Assembly: GCA_036677375.1 (NCBI GenBank)
Contig: JAVBWO010000025.1
Location: 1-45,249 of the forward strand
Direction of reading: 5' to 3'
DNA: 45,249 nucleotides
Source: JAVBWO01 sp036677375
GTDB taxonomy: Bacteria; Bacillota; Dehalobacteriia; UBA4068; UBA4997
The notes beneath the pieces were generated by a model. That model made no database searches. It saw nothing but the letters and a program-made list of their open reading frames with translations, and was not told the DNA's origin. Positions 24,274 to 32,262 of the stretch are shown here, piece after piece. Every line of letters begins with the position of its first letter. Position 1 is the stretch's first letter. The position numbers were made by a program, and so were the translations under genes.

Positions 24274-24657
24274 TTAAAATACTTTCATTTCAAAGTCCAT
24301 GCTGCCGTCTGTATCTGGCTCGATTGACCAACCTTGTTCCAGAGAATTGCTGGAAAACAGATCCTCCAAAAATTTAGCTCCGCCCATCTGACAGGCTATT
24401 TGGAACGCTTCATTAATATTGAGGTACTGATGTTCCGCCTGCAGGTAAAAGACAGCTTCACCGATATGCGGGTATGCGCCTTCATAATTGCCAATGGTCA
24501 GCTTGCCATCCTGTGAAAGGCGCATATAGTGTCCATCTTCGCCACCGATATAGTAGAGATGCTCACCGCTGTTAAGGCGGGTGATGGAATCTTCTGTCCA
24601 ACGGTAGGTGCTGTGTTCTGTGACCGACTGCCAATACTCACGTTCCCTCTTATCCAC
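24274..24657 (-). CDS. Hypothetical ICE protein
   Basis: Predicted 127 aa, soluble. It starts MDKREREYWQSVTEHSTYRW eight nt inside the end of the Cys-rich gene upstream and ends 12 nt before the ArdA-like copy A. The middle (YYIGGEDGHYMRLSQDGKLTIGNYEGAYPHIG) suggests a small beta-sheet domain. No family named. Coupled position among anti-restriction genes is the only hint to its role. Confidence 0.6.
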   Translation of the reverse strand: MDKREREYWQSVTEHSTYRWTEDSITRLNSGEHLYYIGGEDGHYMRLSQDGKLTIGNYEGAYPHIGEAVFYLQAEHQYLNINEAFQIACQMGGAKFLEDLFSSNSLEQGWSIEPDTDGSMDFEMKVF

Positions 24658-24865
24658 TGCGCTTTACCGCCTTTCTCTGATCGATTTTTTGCATATCCGT
24701 GCGAAGGCAGCTCTCATCACGATTCCAGCAGATAAAGCCATGCCGGGGATAGGGACAGCTTTTACATCGCTCGAACAAAGTGCAAACGGGACATTCCTCC
24801 CGCACAGGCGGATTTTCCGGTGCGAACAGGGGCGGGTGCCTGCGTCGGTTATATTCATGCTTCAC
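24650..24865 (-). CDS. Small Cys-rich (zinc-ribbon-like) protein
   Basis: Predicted 71 aa. The GTG at 24865 is chosen as start: it has the SD aggaagg eight nt upstream, whereas the longer frame would begin inside a terminator. Cysteines are spaced CPVCTLFERCKSC ... ICWNRDESC (about residues 24-55), a likely metal-binding site. It overlaps the next gene by eight nt. Function unknown. Confidence 0.6.
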   Translation of the reverse strand: MKHEYNRRRHPPLFAPENPPVREECPVCTLFERCKSCPYPRHGFICWNRDESCLRTDMQKIDQRKAVKRSG

Positions 24866-24886
24866 TGTTATTTCCTTCCTGAATGC

Positions 24887-24923
24887 AAAAAACGCCGAAG
24901 TCTTCATGATGAAAACTTCGGCG
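24887..24923 (-). terminator. Terminator after the first ICE gene
   Basis: A 9-bp stem (cgccgaagt 24893-24901 with acttcggcg 24915-24923) is followed on the minus strand by six T (24887-24892). It lies between the 229-aa gene and the Cys-rich gene, so downstream genes depend on read-through or an unseen promoter. Confidence 0.85.
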
Positions 24924-24943
24924 CTTTTTATGCTGATTTTGTT

Positions 24944-25633
24944 TTACATAGTCGGCTCGGTGAATGCAGATTCCTCCTGCGGCTGCGCTTGCGCAATCCG
25001 CTGCTGCAAATCAGGCACGAGATCGGTAATTTGCTCCTGTATTTTGCCAAGGCATTCTTCCCGGTCATAGGTGAGCTCATACGGATGGTCCAGCGCATCC
25101 TGAACACATCGATATATTTCTGCAAGGTGCTCCGGTGAGAAGAACTGTTGTTCCCGAACAAGACCGCTGCGCACGGCGAAATCCTTTTTTGCCGCTTCGT
25201 AATTGTTCGACATATAATGCCCCTGGGATACGCCGGTCCGGCCGTAGTCCCAATCCCATGTCACGAACAGAACGCCAAGACGGCTGGGATGACCGGCAAG
25301 GACAACACCGTTGAAATCGGCCAGCAGCCTGTACGTTTCGTCCAGCCCCTGCGCCTTGAGAAGCGGAGCTGCGTCCATGAGCTTCATATACTCCGACACA
25401 GTTTCCGCAGTCTGGGTTACTTCGTGCAAAGCATCTTCGAGCTCCGCGCTTCCGATGTCCGCGTCCCGGTATCTGACGCTGCCGGTTTCGCTGATCCGGC
25501 AGAGGGGAATCCCATCTGCCGATACGGGCAGCAGTCCATTGTCAGGGGCGGAAGTCTCATAACCGTCTTGCCGCAGCACAATGCCGACCTCTGAAAGAAA
25601 GCCGGTGTCCTTTTTCAAATTGTTCTGTTCCAT
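24944..25633 (-). CDS. Hypothetical protein at the ICE edge
   Basis: Predicted 229 aa. ATG 25633 is used because the SD aaggag lies eight nt before it, while the upstream GTG touches the SD. Soluble, mostly helical, with a patch WDWDYGRTGVSQGHYMSNNYEAAKKDF (about residues 125-150) in which an aspartate/aromatic-rich turn stands out. Similar proteins occur in clostridial ICEs without known role. It is the first gene leftwards from the tRNA cluster, behind a long hairpin and repeat region that may control it. Confidence 0.65.
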   Translation of the reverse strand: MEQNNLKKDTGFLSEVGIVLRQDGYETSAPDNGLLPVSADGIPLCRISETGSVRYRDADIGSAELEDALHEVTQTAETVSEYMKLMDAAPLLKAQGLDETYRLLADFNGVVLAGHPSRLGVLFVTWDWDYGRTGVSQGHYMSNNYEAAKKDFAVRSGLVREQQFFSPEHLAEIYRCVQDALDHPYELTYDREECLGKIQEQITDLVPDLQQRIAQAQPQEESAFTEPTM

Positions 25634-25661
25634 AATGCTCACTCCTTATGATTTGGTTTAG

Positions 25662-25700
25662 AAAAGGAAAAGGCCGGCATTCGCAACGAATGCCGGCCTT
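25662..25700 (-). terminator. Long hairpin in front of the first ICE gene
   Basis: A perfect 14-bp stem (25670-25683 with 25687-25700, core ggccggcattcg) with a 3-nt loop is followed leftwards by ttccttttct. It stands 5' of the gene starting at 25633, so it would stop transcripts entering from the tRNA side or act as an attenuator. Confidence 0.7.
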
Positions 25701-25713
25701 GGGTTAAATACAA

Positions 25714-25768
25714 TGATTATATTTTAGCGGTTTGTGATTATATTTTGGTTAGTATCAAAATATGATAC
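25714..25768. promoter_or_regulatory. Repeat-rich control region of the ICE edge
   Basis: Two copies of the 12-mer tgattatatttt start 21 bp apart (25714 and 25735), two helical turns. On the minus strand each contains TATAAT. Next to them is the inverted repeat gtatca-5 nt-tgatac (25752-25768). This looks like operator sites around a leftward promoter, but a matching -35 at proper spacing is not evident. Confidence 0.45.
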
Positions 25769-25940
25769 AGACCACTTTCAGACACGGAAATTTAACAAAT
25801 TATTTTTGCTGTGGAATCGAAAATCACGGAAATCATCTCTTAAAACGCCCCTGAAAACAGCAGGGTTTTAGTTCATGTCCCTACCAAAGGGGGGGACCAT
25901 GAAAATATATCTTTTTTTTGCACCTGAAAAAATGGGCACG

Positions 25941-25975
25941 AAAAATCCCAGAAACCGTTGCGGCTTCTGGGATTT
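25941..25975 (-). terminator. Terminator of the tRNA operon
   Basis: An 11-bp stem (aaatcccagaa 25943-25953 with ttctgggattt 25965-25975), topped by a ccg/cgg pair and a ttg loop, runs into T on the minus strand. It ends the Thr-Tyr-fMet transcript and marks the last clearly chromosomal sequence before the ICE. Confidence 0.85.
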
Positions 25976-26006
25976 CCGGTGCTATATCTTTTTTGCTTGC
26001 ACAATG

Positions 26007-26083
<77 letters not shown>

Positions 26084-26091
26084 GTAACAAA

Positions 26092-26177
<86 letters not shown>

Positions 26178-26235
26178 TAATTATATAAATCCCAAAACTA
26201 ACGTAAATTTCATTAGTGGATAATAAAATGTCAAT

Positions 26236-26311
26236 TGGAGCCGACGATGGGATTCGAACCCGCGACCTGCTGATTACAAATCAGCTGCTCTGCCAGTTGA
26301 GCTACGTCGGC
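26236..26311 (-). tRNA. tRNA-Thr (TGT)
   Basis: A 76-nt cloverleaf with encoded CCA. Anticodon loop TTTGTAA within ctgat/atcag gives TGT. First gene of the tRNA operon, about 48 bp after a strong promoter. Confidence 0.95.
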
Positions 26312-26358
26312 AAAACCAGCATTTCGCTGCAGCCTATTCTCAAAAGTCGACGTTGTTT

Positions 26359-26387
26359 ATTATAACAACATTACCTTTAAAAGTCAA
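26359..26387 (-). promoter_or_regulatory. Strong promoter of the tRNA operon
   Basis: On the minus strand TTGACT (26382-26387) and TATAAT (26359-26364) are 17 bp apart, near consensus for the housekeeping sigma factor, as expected for a stable-RNA operon. Confidence 0.85.
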
Positions 26388-26571
26388 TGCATTTCAAAAA
26401 CTTTTTCAAACCTAAAACAGAAGATCAATATAGTCATTCATCATAAAGCAAAAAGTACAAACGCTTTATTATTAAGGTTTTGCCAAACCATGCCAATAAA
26501 TCTCACCTTCAGCAGACAGCCATACTTCAGTTCATAACAACCCTTCGGAACATTCATGGACAAACTGCCTT

Positions 26572-27222
26572 TTATCGGCTGGCTTCCCTGCTTTCCAGAT
26601 ACTTTTCCAGCTTGCGCTTGACCCGCTGCAGAGCGTTATCTATAGATTTGACATGGCGGTTTAGATCCACCGCGATTTCTTGGTAGGATTTTCCCTCCAA
26701 GTAATACATGAGAACTTTCCATTCCAGAGAGCTTAGAATCTGTCCCATTTTTTCCTCAATGTGATCAAATTCCTCCCGGCTGATGATCAATTCCTCCGGA
26801 TCAGTGATTTTCGTTCCGGAAATCACATCCAAAAGCGTCCGATCGGAATCTTCATCATAAATGGGCTTGTTCAATGAAACATAAGAATTCAGCGGAATGT
26901 GCTTTTGGCGGGTTGCCGTTTTGATGGCCGTGATAATCTGTCTGGTAACGCAAAGCTCCGCAAAGGCGCGAAAAGAAGACAAACGGTCACAACGAAAATC
27001 ACGAATAGCCTTATAAAGACCAATCATGCCTTCCTGGATAATATCTTCCCTGTCGGCGCCAATCAAAAAATAAGACCGTGCTTTGGCCCGAACGAAATTT
27101 TTGTATTTGTTGATCAGAAACTCCTGGGCATCCAGATCGCCTTCTCTGGCCAGCTCCACGATTTCCTCGTCGGTCATGATGCCGTAATTGGGAAAGGCTT
27201 CATTGTTTACGCCGCTTTTCAT
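26572..27222 (-). CDS. sigH: RNA polymerase sigma-H factor
   Basis: Predicted 216 aa with the SD ggaggtg. All sigma-70 parts are visible: region 2 with EDIIQEGMIGLYKAIRDF (about residues 58-75), region 3-like linker, and region 4 with YLEGKSYQEIAVDLNRHVKSIDNALQRVKRKL (about 172-203). Length and the region-2 wording match SigH (Spo0H), the early sporulation and stationary-phase sigma factor. Its place between rlmB and tRNA/secE-type genes is the standard one in Bacilli and Clostridia. A close promoter (27255-27283) reads into it. Confidence 0.95.
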   Translation of the reverse strand: MKSGVNNEAFPNYGIMTDEEIVELAREGDLDAQEFLINKYKNFVRAKARSYFLIGADREDIIQEGMIGLYKAIRDFRCDRLSSFRAFAELCVTRQIITAIKTATRQKHIPLNSYVSLNKPIYDEDSDRTLLDVISGTKITDPEELIISREEFDHIEEKMGQILSSLEWKVLMYYLEGKSYQEIAVDLNRHVKSIDNALQRVKRKLEKYLESREASR

Positions 27223-27254
27223 GCCGCACCTCCGGCTTGTCCGCTGTAAATCAC

Positions 27255-27283
27255 ATTATACCAATATCCTGGCATAAAAGCAA
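27255..27283 (-). promoter_or_regulatory. Promoter of sigH
   Basis: TTGCTT (27278-27283) and TATAAT (27255-27260) with a 17-bp spacer, about 32 bp before the ATG of sigH on the minus strand. Confidence 0.75.
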
Positions 27284-27344
27284 GAAAATAACCCTCGAGC
27301 GGCGAGAATGATAAAATTTGCCTTCTTAGACAATTTCTAACAAG

Positions 27345-28127
27345 CTATTTGAATTGTCTTTGCCGTATAACTTCATAAAGAAGCACAGCGGCACTGGCTG
27401 ATACATTTAAAGAAGTGATATGACCCTGCATCGGCACTGATACCATGAAATCACATTTCTCCGCAATTAAACGGGGAATGCCTTGACCTTCACTGCCCAG
27501 AACCAGCGCTAAAGATCCTTTAAGGTCAGTTTCCCATAAAGAGGTGGCATCAGTCATATGAGCGCCGGCAATCCAGAGGCCCGCTTCCTTCAATTCTTCC
27601 ATAGCCTGCACCAGATTGGTCACCCGAGCCACCGGTATATATGCCAAAGCACCGGCGGAAACTTTCGCCACTGTTTCGGTAACAGCCGCCGCCCGCCGTT
27701 TGGGAATAATAACGCCATGAGCACCAACACATTCCGCTGTTCTGAGGACAGCCCCCAAATTGTGGGGATCTTCCACTTCCGCCAGGATCACGATGAGAGG
27801 ATCTTCATTTCGTTCCCTGGCAAGGGTTAGAATATCGCTAATTTCCGCATATTTATAGGGGGCCACCAAGGCTACTACGCCCCGGTGATCATCTCCGGCG
27901 ATCTCCACCAGGCGTTGCCGCTCTATCTCTTGGCAAGGAACCCCTTTAGCCCGGCACAAAGCCTGTACCTGATGCAAGAACCCTTTGTCCTGACCCTTGG
28001 CCAAGAGTACCTTATTCACCGGCTTGCCGGCCCGCAAAACCTCTAGAACGCTGTTTTTGCCGCAAATAATATCGCCGGCTTTGTCTTGCGTTTTATTTTC
28101 CGATTGATCATTCATTCTATCGCTCAT
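27345..28127 (-). CDS. rlmB: 23S rRNA 2'-O-methyltransferase RlmB
   Basis: Predicted 260 aa from ATG 28127, seven nt after the SD aaggatg. The frame can be extended six residues but without an SD. N-terminal substrate-binding domain (ICGKNSVLEVLRAGKPVNKV), then a SPOUT domain with NLGAVLRTAECVGAHGVI (motif 1), LVLGSEGQG (motif 2) and SLNVSASAAVLLYEV (motif 3). It methylates the ribose of a conserved guanosine in 23S rRNA. It ends the gltX-cysS-mrnC-thyX operon. Confidence 0.93.
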   Translation of the reverse strand: MSDRMNDQSENKTQDKAGDIICGKNSVLEVLRAGKPVNKVLLAKGQDKGFLHQVQALCRAKGVPCQEIERQRLVEIAGDDHRGVVALVAPYKYAEISDILTLARERNEDPLIVILAEVEDPHNLGAVLRTAECVGAHGVIIPKRRAAAVTETVAKVSAGALAYIPVARVTNLVQAMEELKEAGLWIAGAHMTDATSLWETDLKGSLALVLGSEGQGIPRLIAEKCDFMVSVPMQGHITSLNVSASAAVLLYEVIRQRQFK

Positions 28128-28154
28128 CTGACCATCCTTATTCATTCAAATAAT

Positions 28155-28826
28155 CTAAACGGTAGGCGCCTTGCCGCAGCTCATAGCGCCTTCAAAACAA
28201 ATACCGTGGGTATCGCAGCTGGCTCCCGCTTTGGCAAAAAGGTGCGGCGCTACCGCCTTGACTTCCGCCAGCATTTTATAAGCCAATTCCCGGATCTCCG
28301 CTTGCGCCCGGACGCAGCAGCGCAGCCGGAAAAAGTGATATAAGCTTCTGGCATTCATGGTCACTACCAGATTGGTAGTGGCTGCATTGGGCAACAGATA
28401 ACGAGCATCTTCCGCCGGAATGCCCAGTTGCAGCAGAGCTTCGTAGGCCTCGCCTATTTGAGCAATGCTATTTTGAAAGATCTGCACCGCTTGAGAATCT
28501 GCCGCCACAGTAGGCGGCAGATGACAGGAAAAATTTTTTTCCGTCACATAGCGCTGGGATTTCTGGGAAAAAGAAACGCCAATTCGATGCCGCACCAACT
28601 GATGGGAAAGAGCCCTGCTCACGCCGTCAATGGCAAAGGTAAAAGATGCATGCTCCAAGGGGGAATCATGTCCCATCTCCGTCAGCTTGTCCAAAAACTT
28701 CTGTACCTGCTCCTCGGAGAAATCTTCCATGATATCCACAGCACTCCGGGGTGAATAGCAAAGACGGGCTGCCGCCGCCACTACTTTTTCCGGTTCCGGG
28801 GTATAACTAATCAGCTTCACATCCAT
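28155..28826 (-). CDS. thyX: Flavin-dependent thymidylate synthase ThyX
   Basis: Predicted 223 aa from ATG 28826, which overlaps mrnC by 20 nt and has the SD gaggagg. The ThyX signature RHR-x7-S is present as RHRIGVSFSQKS (about residues 78-89). It makes dTMP from dUMP using FAD and methylenetetrahydrofolate, replacing ThyA. The last residues (KAGASCDTHGICFEGAMSCG) carry three cysteines, unusual in appearance but not diagnostic. Confidence 0.95.
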   Translation of the reverse strand: MDVKLISYTPEPEKVVAAAARLCYSPRSAVDIMEDFSEEQVQKFLDKLTEMGHDSPLEHASFTFAIDGVSRALSHQLVRHRIGVSFSQKSQRYVTEKNFSCHLPPTVAADSQAVQIFQNSIAQIGEAYEALLQLGIPAEDARYLLPNAATTNLVVTMNARSLYHFFRLRCCVRAQAEIRELAYKMLAEVKAVAPHLFAKAGASCDTHGICFEGAMSCGKAPTV

Positions 28827-29226
28827 TCGCCAGTTCCTCCTCCAATTCCCATACCAATTGGAAAAACCAATGGAGCCGCTCCTGCTCCTGACCCAAATAC
28901 CAATAGCCCACCAAGGCTTCAAGGCCGGTTGATTGTCGGTACAAAGTCACCGAAGCCCCTCTGGGAGCCGGGTGCCCTTTGGCATTCCTGCCCCGCCGCA
29001 TCACCGCCAGCTCCTTTTCGGAAAGGGTGCCTTCAATACGATGTGCCAAAGCAGCCTGCGCCTTCGCTTGTACCAGTCTGACCGCCGCTTGGTGCAGATC
29101 CTGCACCCTGCACAGCCCCTTTTCCAAAAAATGCTGCCGCACATTAAGCTCATATACCACATCGCCAATATAGGCAAGGGTTAAGGCAGGAATCTGCCCC
29201 GGATCCTGAGCAAAATTTTCCGCCAT
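28807..29226 (-). CDS. mrnC: Mini-ribonuclease III
   Basis: Predicted 139 aa. It is a lone RNase III catalytic domain without dsRNA-binding domain: LTLAYIGDVVYELNVR (about residues 14-29, with the active Asp) and STGLEALVGYWYL (about 104-116, with the active Glu), plus RRGRNAK. Mini-III trims 23S rRNA precursors in Bacillota. It abuts cysS without gap, the usual order. Confidence 0.93.
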   Translation of the reverse strand: MAENFAQDPGQIPALTLAYIGDVVYELNVRQHFLEKGLCRVQDLHQAAVRLVQAKAQAALAHRIEGTLSEKELAVMRRGRNAKGHPAPRGASVTLYRQSTGLEALVGYWYLGQEQERLHWFFQLVWELEEELANGCEAD

Positions 29227-30642
29227 CTATTTGGCCACCCTTTTCCAGCGCACACCCTGCGGAATATCCTCCAGAATGATACCAAGTGCCTTCAGCTGGT
29301 CGCGAATAGCATCTGCAGTAGCCCAATCCTTCGCGGCCCGGGCGCTTTGCCTTACCGAAATCAAAATGTTCATCAGCCCTTCCGCTAGGCCGTCGTCCTG
29401 TTCCTTTTGACGGGGGATCAGCATCCCTAAAACACTGTCAAACCCATTAAAGGCTTCGGCAGCCGCTTTCAAAGCTTCCAAAGAAGCGCCGGAGACATTG
29501 CTGTTGACCTCGTGGCAAAAATCAAAGATGGCCGCAATAGCCAAAGCGGTATTAAAATCATCATCCATCGCATTGACAAATTCTTCTTTGGCTTTGGCAG
29601 TAGCCGTTTGTAAGGCCTGGTTCGCCCCTTCATCACTGCCGCCGCCGCGACCCAGAGCTTCCTGCAGCAAAGCCATGGAATTGCGGATGCGCTCCAAGCT
29701 CTTGGACGCTACCGCCAATTTAGCATCGTCAAAGTCAATGGGACTGCGGTATTGGGTGTTCAGAAGATAAAAACGCACCACGTCGCCAGGGAATTTGGCC
29801 AGGATATCTCTTAGCAAAAAGAAATTCCCTAAAGACTTGGACATTTTTTCTTGGTTCACCGTAATAAAACCGTTATGCATCCAGTAATTCACAAAAGGCT
29901 TGCCGCTGGCGCCTTCCGATTGCGCCACTTCGTTTTCGTGATGTGGGAAGATCAGGTCGGCACCGCCGCCATGGATATCAAAGGTTTCTCCCAAATATTT
30001 ACAGCTCATCGCGGAACACTCAATATGCCAACCGGGACGTCCTTTACCCCAGGGACTGTCCCAAGCAGGTTCGCCGGGCTTAGCTGCTTTCCACAGTGCA
30101 AAATCCAGAGGATCCCGCTTGATATCGCCCACATCCACCCTGGCTCCCGCTTTCAGCTCGTCCAGATCACGTCCGGATAGCTTGCCATAACCGGCAAAAC
30201 TGCGGACATCATAATAAACATCGCCTTCCGCCAAATAAGCGTGACCTTTATCCATAAGCTTTTGCACAAAAGCGATGATATCCGTCATATGCTCCGTTAC
30301 TTTGGGATGGATATCCGCTTTCCAGACGTTGAGTGCCGCAGTATCCTCAAAATAAGCGGCAATATATTTTTCCGCTACCGCGGCGGCGGGGATATTCTCT
30401 TCCTTGCTGCGGTTGATGATCTTATCGTCTACATCGGTAAAGTTTTGCACATAGGTCACCTGGAAGCCCCGGTATTGAAAATAACGGCGCACGGTATCAA
30501 ATACCACAATGGGCCGGGCGTTGCCCAAGTGAATATAATTATAGGTGGTAGGCCCGCAAACGTACATGGAAACCTTGCCCGGTTTTAGGGGAACAAATTC
30601 CTCTTTACGGTTGTTTAAGGTATTATAAATCCTGATCGCCAT
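29227..30642 (-). CDS. cysS: Cysteinyl-tRNA synthetase
   Basis: Predicted 471 aa. Class I signatures: HLGN (in YNYIHLGNARP, about residues 33-43) as HIGH equivalent, and KMSKS (about 265-269). Zinc ligands include CGPTTYN near residue 29 and the HIEC and FPHHENE segments. It charges tRNA-Cys in the cytoplasm. It starts ten nt after gltX and is in the same operon. The cysE gene often between them in Bacillus is absent. Confidence 0.96.
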   Translation of the reverse strand: MAIRIYNTLNNRKEEFVPLKPGKVSMYVCGPTTYNYIHLGNARPIVVFDTVRRYFQYRGFQVTYVQNFTDVDDKIINRSKEENIPAAAVAEKYIAAYFEDTAALNVWKADIHPKVTEHMTDIIAFVQKLMDKGHAYLAEGDVYYDVRSFAGYGKLSGRDLDELKAGARVDVGDIKRDPLDFALWKAAKPGEPAWDSPWGKGRPGWHIECSAMSCKYLGETFDIHGGGADLIFPHHENEVAQSEGASGKPFVNYWMHNGFITVNQEKMSKSLGNFFLLRDILAKFPGDVVRFYLLNTQYRSPIDFDDAKLAVASKSLERIRNSMALLQEALGRGGGSDEGANQALQTATAKAKEEFVNAMDDDFNTALAIAAIFDFCHEVNSNVSGASLEALKAAAEAFNGFDSVLGMLIPRQKEQDDGLAEGLMNILISVRQSARAAKDWATADAIRDQLKALGIILEDIPQGVRWKRVAK

Positions 30643-30652
30643 ATCATACCTC

Positions 30653-32077
30653 CTATTTTATCTTTGCCATTGCAGCTTCTAGCCGCTTCATCAGGATATC
30701 CCGGCCCATGAGGGCCGCTAGTTTGTCAATATCCGGGCCGTGCTTGGTACCGGTCAGGGCCACCCGTACCGGCATGAAGACCGATGCGCCGCCTAATCCG
30801 GTTTCCTTACGCACGGCTTTCAAAATGCCCTTGATACCTGCAGCGGAAAACTCTTCCAGCGCCGCCGCCTTTTCTTGGAAAAGCGTCAAAACCTGCGGAA
30901 CGGTTTCCTCTTTCAAAACCTCTGCGGCTTCCTCATCCATCGGCAACGCCGCTTCCCCTTGAAAAAGGGGCAAAAAATCTTTGACCTCCGAGAAAGTATT
31001 CAAGTGATTTTTCAAGGTGTCCGCCAATAGCTCCAATTGTGCGATCCCATCCACATAAGGAGCGATTTTAGCGGCTACCACTTCCGAAGACAATTGATGC
31101 AGATACTGGCCATTTAACCATTTTAATTTATCCATATCGAAAACGGCCGGGCTTTTGCTCACCCGGTCCAGGGAAAAAGACTCTTCCAGCTGCTTCATAG
31201 AAAAAATCTCTTCCTCTCCTTCCGGCGCCCAGCCCAAAAGGGCCAGAAAATTTACCAAGGCTTCCGGCAAAAAGCCGGCATCCTGATAATTGACCACCGA
31301 AACATCGCCGTTTCTCTTGCTCATTTTGCTTCTGTCTTTGCCTAAAATCAGGGAAATATGGCCAAAAGCAGGAGTTTCCCAACCTAAAGCCTCATAAAGT
31401 ACAATTTGCCTGGGGGTGTTGGAAAGGTGCTCTTCACCCCGGAGCACATGGCTGATTTCCATAAGATGGTCGTCTACCACCACGGCAAAATTATAAACCG
31501 GAATGCCGTCGGACTTCACAATAACGAAATCGCCGATGCCATCTCTTTCAAAATAAACATCTCCGCGAACCAAGTCGGCGATATGCACCGCTTCCCCCGG
31601 CTCCACATGAAAGCGGATCACCGGCTTGATGCCTTGGGCTTCTTTTGCCCCTCGCTCCGCTGCGGTCAAGTGTCGGCAGCGGCCGGAATAATTGGGCATT
31701 TCTCCTCTGGCCAAAGCGGCTTGCCGTTCTTGTTCGATCTCTTCCTCGGAACAATAGCAATAGTACGCCTTTCCGGTATCTAAAAGTCTTTGCGCAGCTT
31801 CGGTGTACGTGTTAAGCCGTTCCATCTGACGATAAGGCGCATGACAACCGCCCACATCAATGCCTTCGTTCCAATCTATCCCCAACCAATGCAAGGATTC
31901 CTTGATGTTTTCCTCCGAAGCGCGGGATGAACGCTCCAAGTCGGTATCCTCGATGCGAACGATAAAATCGCCATGGTTTCTCTTGGCGAATAAATAGTTA
32001 AATAACGCCGACCGTGCGCCGCCGATATGCAGCGGCCCGGTGGGACTGGGAGCAAAACGCACCCGCACCTTGTCCAT
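30653..32077 (-). CDS. gltX: Glutamyl-tRNA synthetase
   Basis: Predicted 474 aa. HIGH motif in SPTGPLHIGGARSAL (about residues 10-24) and KMSKR (about 247-251) identify class I GluRS. A CxC-x24-C zinc motif (YCYCSEEE ... YSGRC, about residues 107-134) is kept. It charges tRNA-Glu. In organisms without GlnRS it often also charges tRNA-Gln, which cannot be judged here. First gene of its operon, with a promoter at 32139-32167. Confidence 0.96.
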   Translation of the reverse strand: MDKVRVRFAPSPTGPLHIGGARSALFNYLFAKRNHGDFIVRIEDTDLERSSRASEENIKESLHWLGIDWNEGIDVGGCHAPYRQMERLNTYTEAAQRLLDTGKAYYCYCSEEEIEQERQAALARGEMPNYSGRCRHLTAAERGAKEAQGIKPVIRFHVEPGEAVHIADLVRGDVYFERDGIGDFVIVKSDGIPVYNFAVVVDDHLMEISHVLRGEEHLSNTPRQIVLYEALGWETPAFGHISLILGKDRSKMSKRNGDVSVVNYQDAGFLPEALVNFLALLGWAPEGEEEIFSMKQLEESFSLDRVSKSPAVFDMDKLKWLNGQYLHQLSSEVVAAKIAPYVDGIAQLELLADTLKNHLNTFSEVKDFLPLFQGEAALPMDEEAAEVLKEETVPQVLTLFQEKAAALEEFSAAGIKGILKAVRKETGLGGASVFMPVRVALTGTKHGPDIDKLAALMGRDILMKRLEAAMAKIK

Positions 32078-32138
32078 AACTGTTAACCTCCGCTTTTTCC
32101 TGTTTTTTATTTTTCTGTAGTATAATCTCTAATTTTAT

Positions 32139-32167
32139 ATTATACCATATATTGCCCCATTGCTGAA
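32139..32167 (-). promoter_or_regulatory. Putative promoter of the gltX operon
   Basis: Minus strand TTCAGC (32162-32167) and TATAAT (32139-32144), 17-bp spacer. The -10 is perfect, the -35 weak. No T-box leader fits in the short space before gltX. Confidence 0.6.
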
Positions 32168-32189
32168 CTAAAAATATTTCATCAGAAAA

Positions 32190-32218
32190 TTGCGTCCCCT
32201 GTCGAATTATGGTATCAT
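32190..32218 (+). promoter_or_regulatory. Putative promoter of the Pit operon
   Basis: TTGCGT (32190-32195) and TATCAT (32213-32218) with a 17-bp spacer on the plus strand, 44 bp before the ATG of the transporter. No obvious Pho box seen. Confidence 0.6.
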
Positions 32219-32262
32219 TAGGATATTATGATATTTGAAAAAATAATCATTGGAGATGCTGC

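Larger units (their letters stand above)
25634..26006. other. Non-coding border between ICE and tRNA operon
   Basis: About 370 bases without a gene. From right to left it holds the tRNA-operon terminator (25941-25975), an AT-rich stretch, an inverted repeat (25752-25768), a direct repeat (25714-25725 and 25735-25746) and a long hairpin (25670-25700). The ICE attachment site should lie here or in the tRNA-fMet 3' end, but the other end of the element is outside the window, so no att repeat can be shown. Confidence 0.6.

Noticed and set aside
32078..32262. Possible T-box riboswitch before gltX
   Set aside because: The space between the -10 and the start is too short and no T-box sequence (TGGnACCGCG type) is visible.
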